A stretch of DNA of 41,429 bases from a virus, in IMG/VR virus record IMGVR_UViG_3300050821_001698, positions 1 through 41,429 of that record; one strand, 5' to 3'. Made by a program: the position numbers and the translations under genes. Shown here one piece after another: positions 38,001-41,429 of this stretch; positions within the stretch are counted from its first letter, which is position 1, and every line of letters starts with the position of its first letter. Below the pieces are notes generated by a model. It was not told the origin of the DNA. It was given only the letters and a program-made list of their open reading frames with translations, and did not search any database.

Positions 38001-38614
38001 TTGAAGTCCAGAACTTTCTGCGCTAACCGCTTGGCCGCGATCTCGCAATACTTTTCCTCGATCTCGATGCCGATGGCCTGTCTGCCAAGTTGTTTTGCCG
38101 CTACGATAGTGCTCCCGCTTCCCATAAACGGATCAACTATGATTCCGATGGGGCATCTCTCAATAAGCTGGATCATTACGCTGTGGGGCTTCTCAGTGGG
38201 GTGTAAGCCATTACTAGTTATGCGGTCCCATCGCAGCACTGTGCCCATGCGCTTACCGCAAAACCCATCTCCCATTACATAGATTTCTTCATGTGAAGGA
38301 CCCCAGGGGAAAGAGAGGTCGCCCATTCCCGGCCATTCCCCCTTGTCCCAAATGAGCACAGCTTTAGTGGCATCGGGCCTAGGAACGGACCATCTCCCAA
38401 ACACGATAGCTGGCTTAGGCAGCCATCGCTGCAACACATGGTTTCTAAGAACGGGGCTATCGTCTCCGCGAACGTAGGAGTTAGACCATCCTGAGCAATA
38501 AGACATTCCGTACGGAGGATCAGTAACAAGCACTTCAGCATCAATCTCGGGCAGCACTTCCCTGCAATCTCCGTGGTAGATGGTTATGCCGTCCTCTGAG
38601 TAGTAAGGTTTCAC
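37997..38614 (-). CDS. DNA adenine methyltransferase-like, beta class (copy 2)
   Basis: 205 residues. DPPYGMSYCSGW (motif IV) near residue 32 precedes DPFMGSGSTIVAAKQLGRQA (motif I) near the C-terminus. DPPY suggests N6-adenine methylation. GLHPTEKPHSVM is the usual motif before motif I. Ends are shared with the copy at 33117-33854, whereas the middle differs and is shorter, implying different target recognition. Confidence 0.9.
   Translation of the reverse strand: MKPYYSEDGITIYHGDCREVLPEIDAEVLVTDPPYGMSYCSGWSNSYVRGDDSPVLRNHVLQRWLPKPAIVFGRWSVPRPDATKAVLIWDKGEWPGMGDLSFPWGPSHEEIYVMGDGFCGKRMGTVLRWDRITSNGLHPTEKPHSVMIQLIERCPIGIIVDPFMGSGSTIVAAKQLGRQAIGIEIEEKYCEIAAKRLAQKVLDFK
38040..38079. repeat. 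40-bp direct repeat shared with 33157-33196
   Basis: Second copy, in the 3' end of the second methyltransferase gene. Confidence 0.9.
38571..38608. repeat. 38-bp direct repeat shared with 33811-33848
   Basis: Second copy, at the 5' end of the second methyltransferase gene. Confidence 0.9.
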
Positions 38615-38820
38615 TCAGGCGACCTCTGATAAAGCCTCTCAAGTAGCTCAATCTCGCAATCCGCCTCCGTCTTGGTGCGCACCGTAGGTGGGGCGATGCC
38701 ATTCCCGTCGCAATGCGAGCAGCGCCCGTGTTTCGTGAGGTCCACGTAGATCAGGCAATCCAGGCAAAAGGGGCGCTCGTAGTTCACAGATGGATGCCCC
38801 TTAGGAACATCAAAAACCAC
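38611..38820 (-). CDS. Small zinc-knuckle protein
   Basis: 69 residues from GTG 38820. FCLDCLIYVDLTKHGRCSHC then DGNGIAPPT gives two C-x2-C pairs. The start lies within the membrane-peptide gene upstream (37-bp overlap in another frame). The stop overlaps the methyltransferase ATG. Confidence 0.65.
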   Translation of the reverse strand: MVFDVPKGHPSVNYERPFCLDCLIYVDLTKHGRCSHCDGNGIAPPTVRTKTEADCEIELLERLYQRSPE

Positions 38821-38918
38821 ACCGCCAAGCCCACCATGACAACCCCGGACGCGGCCATGAGAGCCATAAACACAACGAAGGGCCAGTTCACTCTGAAGGA
38901 TTCGTTCTCAGGTTCCAA
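38784..38918 (-). CDS. Small membrane protein, TTG start (44 aa)
   Basis: TTG 38918 with a perfect GAGGAGG 7 bases upstream; no ATG is nearby. Starts MEPENESFRVNWPFVVFMAL and continues MAASGVVMVGLAVWFLMFLR: one long transmembrane helix. The frame overlaps the start of the zinc-knuckle gene by 37 bp. The strong SD decides the start. Confidence 0.6.
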   Translation of the reverse strand: MEPENESFRVNWPFVVFMALMAASGVVMVGLAVWFLMFLRGIHL

Positions 38919-38929
38919 GGTGCGCCTCC

Positions 38930-39634
38930 TCAGTAGGGTTTGTGCTCATCCGCTATCGCCAGACTCTTACGCAAGGCACTTACGAGCGTGGGGTCTAGGT
39001 CGACCAGCGTGCTTTTGTCGAGCTTGGCGATTAGCTCATTCACTTCGGCCAGGAACTTCGTGACCTCCACCTCCATTTCCGCGATCCGCGCTTCGTCGCG
39101 CTCCAGCCGGCGCACAAAGAGTTGTAACCGCTTGGGCAGCCGAGGGTCATAGCTCACGAAGTCGCACCACTGCCGCTCGGCGCAAGCCATCTCTGCCAAC
39201 ATTTGCCAGTGGTACTCGGCGGGGACTACGCCTCCGATGATGTACTCGATGTGCGTGGACGTGTTAGGGCACTTGAACTCGACCAAGCCATCAGCACCCA
39301 CTAGGCCATCAGGCGATGCGCCGAAACGATTGATTCGGTAATGCAGTGCGAAGCCTACCGGATCGATGTCACCTATCTCGACTTCGTAAGCGTTGCGCGC
39401 GAATGGCTCGGTCTCTACGCCCCACTCCATTGCGGGGCTCACGTAATGCTCAGTGGATCGGCCAGTCAGGATTTCGCAGACAATCTCGGCCTTGTAGTCC
39501 TGGCGGCGCTGCGCCTCACCGTCTTTCCTCTTGAGCTTCGCCATCACATCGGCCATGCGCGAGCCGGTCACACATCCAATGCGCATCGCCAGCCATTCGG
39601 GGGTCTGTTGCTCGACACCTTCAACGATTGGCAT
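38930..39634 (-). CDS. YqaJ/lambda-exonuclease-like recombinase nuclease
   Basis: 234 residues. Starts VEGVEQQTPEWLAMRIGCVT (the usual QGTPEWL...R-x-G-x-TGS entry), then GVETEPFARNAYE, and the nuclease core FGASPDGLVGADGLVEFKCP (Asp and Glu-x-Lys), finally YHWQMLAEMACAERQWCDFV. These are the YqaJ/lambda-Exo motifs. It would pair with the Erf-like annealase encoded just upstream for single-strand annealing recombination. Confidence 0.9.
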   Translation of the reverse strand: MPIVEGVEQQTPEWLAMRIGCVTGSRMADVMAKLKRKDGEAQRRQDYKAEIVCEILTGRSTEHYVSPAMEWGVETEPFARNAYEVEIGDIDPVGFALHYRINRFGASPDGLVGADGLVEFKCPNTSTHIEYIIGGVVPAEYHWQMLAEMACAERQWCDFVSYDPRLPKRLQLFVRRLERDEARIAEMEVEVTKFLAEVNELIAKLDKSTLVDLDPTLVSALRKSLAIADEHKPY

Positions 39635-40385
39635 GTTCGATCTCCCTCTTCCGCTTGTCCTTGGCTTGGATGTACGACGCCATGGCCGAGCGGTCGTTCA
39701 GGGCCTGGGCCTCTTCGTAGGCTCTCTTGAACACGGCCTTAAGGTCGGCGAGTGTGTCTACTTCGGTGAGTTGGCGGCAGTATTCTTCGAGCTTGGCAGG
39801 ATCTACTACAGATTGCCCGCTCTGTGCATCGTCATCGTTCTTTGAGGCTAGGCCGCAAGCCGCCAAGAGGGTGTAGCGCTGTAGGTAAGTGACGGTTGAC
39901 CCTATGGCCTGAATGGAGTTCTTGCTACCGGATTTGTCGGGAGCCCCAATGAGTTGTGTCTCTTCGCTGTGACCTAGTTCGTGAGTGAGCACGCAAATCA
40001 CAGTGATAAATGACTCCTTGTCCTGTGTCACCTTCCAGGCGTGGGTTATGCCGACCGCGCTGAGTCCCTTGGTAACTTCGTCGCAGACGTGATCTAGCGT
40101 GGCGTGCCTGTAGTGGGTTTCGCCGAAGCTGACATCATGGTTTTTGGTGATCGTCGGCGGGTTGGCCTTGAACTTGTTCATCGCCTGCACGAATGCTTTG
40201 CGAGCCTCGTTCTTTTCCCATCGCTCTTGCAGGGCCATGAGCTTTTCTAGCTTGTCAATGTCCGCGCCTTGCGATACCGCAATGCGGAGCAAGTCAACTG
40301 GAGTTGCGACACTGATAGACGGAACGGCATCGCCGTTCAATGGCACTAACGATTCCTGGGCTGGGGCCTGTTTGGCTGTCGCCAT
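39621..40385 (-). CDS. erf: Erf-family single-strand annealing protein
   Basis: 254 residues from ATG 40385, chosen for GGAG 5 bases upstream. ATG 40445, which overlaps the preceding stop (ATGA), would add 20 residues. The ERF core is plain: NKFKANPPTITKNHDVSFGE, YRHATLDHVCDEV, GSTVTYLQRYTLLAACGLAS then KNDDDAQ. Erf anneals ssDNA and circularises P22 DNA after infection. With the exonuclease it forms a two-part recombination system; the product likely also repairs the permuted ends. Confidence 0.9.
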   Translation of the reverse strand: MATAKQAPAQESLVPLNGDAVPSISVATPVDLLRIAVSQGADIDKLEKLMALQERWEKNEARKAFVQAMNKFKANPPTITKNHDVSFGETHYRHATLDHVCDEVTKGLSAVGITHAWKVTQDKESFITVICVLTHELGHSEETQLIGAPDKSGSKNSIQAIGSTVTYLQRYTLLAACGLASKNDDDAQSGQSVVDPAKLEEYCRQLTEVDTLADLKAVFKRAYEEAQALNDRSAMASYIQAKDKRKREIEHANR

Positions 40386-40441
40386 GTGCTCTCCTTTGAG
40401 TTTAGGAATGTGGGCCTTAGCTGGAGACATCGGGCCGTCGC

Positions 40442-40831
40442 TCATCGGCGCTTTCTCTTCTGCATGTGCTTGGGGATGGGCTGGCCTAATTCGTGCATCT
40501 TGGCGCGCCACACATCATCGTGGCCGTGGTTGGGAGTGAGGATGTGTGCGTACTCATGCCACATCAGCCGGGATGGCTGCGTGGTTTCTCCCCAAGAGCC
40601 ATCATTGTTGCGTACAGCCGCAAACAACCTCCGATGGGAACGTATGCAGACCCATCCGAAATGCTTGTCTGCCTTATCGTTGTGGGCGTGAGCCTGCCTG
40701 CGGAAACTGGAGCCGATGCCACGCTCGATGCAGCCACCAACAAAGATGCCCTTGATTTCTGGCATCTGCGGGAACGTCTCGCGGGGACCGTATTGCGCTA
40801 GCGTTTCAGGCTTGGGTGTGAAGTTAGGCAT
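40442..40831 (-). CDS. SprT-like zinc metallopeptidase-type protein
   Basis: 129 residues from ATG 40831 (GGGAGG at 6 bases); 51 open codons upstream belong to overlapping frames. The motif [20 protein letters not shown] has HEYAH plus a following His and the W-x(R) typical of SprT-like zinc proteases. Short phage SprT-like proteins are common near recombination genes. Confidence 0.7.
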   Translation of the reverse strand: MPNFTPKPETLAQYGPRETFPQMPEIKGIFVGGCIERGIGSSFRRQAHAHNDKADKHFGWVCIRSHRRLFAAVRNNDGSWGETTQPSRLMWHEYAHILTPNHGHDDVWRAKMHELGQPIPKHMQKRKRR

Positions 40832-41069
40832 CGCGTGCCTCCCGTTCCATATCGCTCTCGACTTCAAAATCGTGCGGGTCCGGGCCGTCTGCTTCCTGTT
40901 CCTCGTTGAACTCAAAATGGGTTGGGGCTGTCGGCATCTCAGCCGAAGGCGGCGTTTTTGTCCCTGTACTCGGGCAGGCAGCATAAGAACCCGCTACATC
41001 CGCTCTGCGCGGCTCAGCCCCACAGAAAATGTCTAATCCCAAATCCGCTGCAGTAAGATTGCGCATCAT
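40824..41069 (-). CDS. Acidic hypothetical protein
   Basis: 81 residues; a second Met directly after the first is spaced better from GGAG. Starts [20 protein letters not shown] and ends in an acidic stretch ([20 protein letters not shown]). Overlaps the SprT-like gene by 8 bp. Unknown. Confidence 0.65.
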   Translation of the reverse strand: MMRNLTAADLGLDIFCGAEPRRADVAGSYAACPSTGTKTPPSAEMPTAPTHFEFNEEQEADGPDPHDFEVESDMEREARDA

Positions 41070-41079
41070 TCACTCCTTT

Positions 41080-41226
41080 TTACTTGCAGAACAGGGAAAG
41101 CCAGAGAAGCGCTGCCAGCCACATGCCGAAGGCTCCGGCTGCGCCCCCGGCAAGGATCAGGGCGCGCTCCAAGGGATTCAGGTTGCGCACCAGGTACCAC
41201 AGCGCGGAGCGATAGAGGCGCTTCAT
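41080..41226 (-). CDS. Small membrane protein (48 aa)
   Basis: ATG 41226 overlaps the stop of the repeat-protein gene (ATGA). Starts MKRLYRSALWYLVRNLNPLE and continues RALILAGGAAGAFGMWLAAL then LWLSLFCK: one hydrophobic C-terminal helix with a basic N-terminus. Unknown function. Confidence 0.65.
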   Translation of the reverse strand: MKRLYRSALWYLVRNLNPLERALILAGGAAGAFGMWLAALLWLSLFCK

Positions 41227-41429
41227 GCCGCGATCATCCGCTTGACGAGTTCTAGGGCCGATTGCTGTAGCTCAGTTACGGTAGTGGCGAGTTGCTTCTC
41301 TGCTGCCGACCATGCTGCCGACCTTGCTGCCGACCTTGCTGCCGACTCTGCTGCCGACCATGCTGCCGACCATGCTGCCGACCTTGCTGCCGACCTTGCT
41401 GCCGACTCTGCTGCCGACCATGCTGCCGA
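41223..41429 (-). CDS. Repeat protein, 3' part (continues from base 571 across the circle joint)
   Basis: From 41429 the frame reads ten SAAX units, SAAE, then KQLATTVTELQQSALELVKR, MIAA, stop. It joins in phase with the left-edge part: 571 plus 59 bases after removing the 148-base overlap equals 210 codons. The array here is longer (two full W-R-R-E-W periods). Confidence 0.85.
   Translation of the reverse strand, partial: SAAWSAAESAARSAARSAAWSAAWSAAESAARSAARSAAWSAAEKQLATTVTELQQSALELVKRMIAA
41282..41370. repeat. Terminal direct repeat, right copy (circular overlap)
   Basis: Identical to 1-89. See the left copy. Confidence 0.9.
41298..41429. repeat. 12-bp tandem array, right part (eleven units)
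   Basis: Variable residues in plus order are E, W, R, R, E, W, W, R, R, E, W: a 60-bp higher-order period of W-R-R-E-W. The left copy shows one period and then E, W, W, so the two ends do not agree on copy number. Confidence 0.9.

Noticed and set aside
1-41429. tRNA genes, integrase, attachment site, CI-type repressor
   Set aside because: No tRNA cloverleaf, tyrosine or serine recombinase motif, or long repressor gene could be recognised. Lysogeny is therefore not supported, though not disproved.

Overview
This window is one essentially complete, circularly closing tailed-phage genome of about 41.3 kb. The first 89 bases recur at 41282-41370, and one leftward gene runs off the left edge and re-enters at the right edge in the same frame. 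The head and tail-machine genes follow the order of Salmonella phage P22: small and large terminase, portal, scaffold, coat protein, gp4-like and gp10-like head-completion proteins, three ejection-type proteins, then fibres. I read it as a short-tailed (podovirus-type) phage. I see no tail-tube, tape-measure, sheath, integrase or CI-like repressor gene. The host is not stated. Ten products carry Sec-type signal peptides, most cut before Gln (...A-x-A/Q), and the base composition is moderately GC-rich. A Gram-negative, possibly acidobacterial, host fits, but this is inference.

Almost every gene is on the minus strand in chains joined by ATGA or TAATG overlaps, so the circle reads as two leftward units. 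Unit 1 (early) starts at a promoter at 1474-1502 and first reads a small HTH-like protein gene. It then crosses the window ends and runs from about 41.2 kb down to 29.7 kb. It holds an SprT-like metallopeptidase, an Erf-type annealing protein, a YqaJ-type exonuclease, two related DNA methyltransferases, a replication initiator-like protein, HNH and Holliday-junction-resolvase-like nucleases, a MazG-like protein and many small zinc-knuckle proteins. Unit 2 (late) starts at a promoter at 29654-29682 and reads holin-like and other small genes, terminase, a cluster of tiny genes including a GroES-like co-chaperonin, portal, scaffold, coat, head completion, ejection proteins, fibres, a lysis cassette, an HNH protein, a phosphoesterase and small regulators, ending near 1.6-1.7 kb.

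Three small rightward insertions interrupt the late unit: a probably leaderless gene at 14700-14894 and a two-gene pair of secreted proteins at 7078-7895. They look like morons (cargo genes). A fourth rightward ORF at 931-1278 is uncertain.

The most unusual points are: signal peptides on products placed inside the capsid and tail module; a predicted two-state RNA or operator structure in the early leader; a terminator-like hairpin plus repeats in the late leader; a phage co-chaperonin next to the portal; twin methyltransferases with identical ends flanking a 4-kb block; a possible +1 frameshift gene at 28169-28406; and a 12-bp coding tandem repeat (SAAW/SAAE/SAAR) at the genome joint. At least eleven likely genes are shorter than 60 codons and were recovered here by hand translation.
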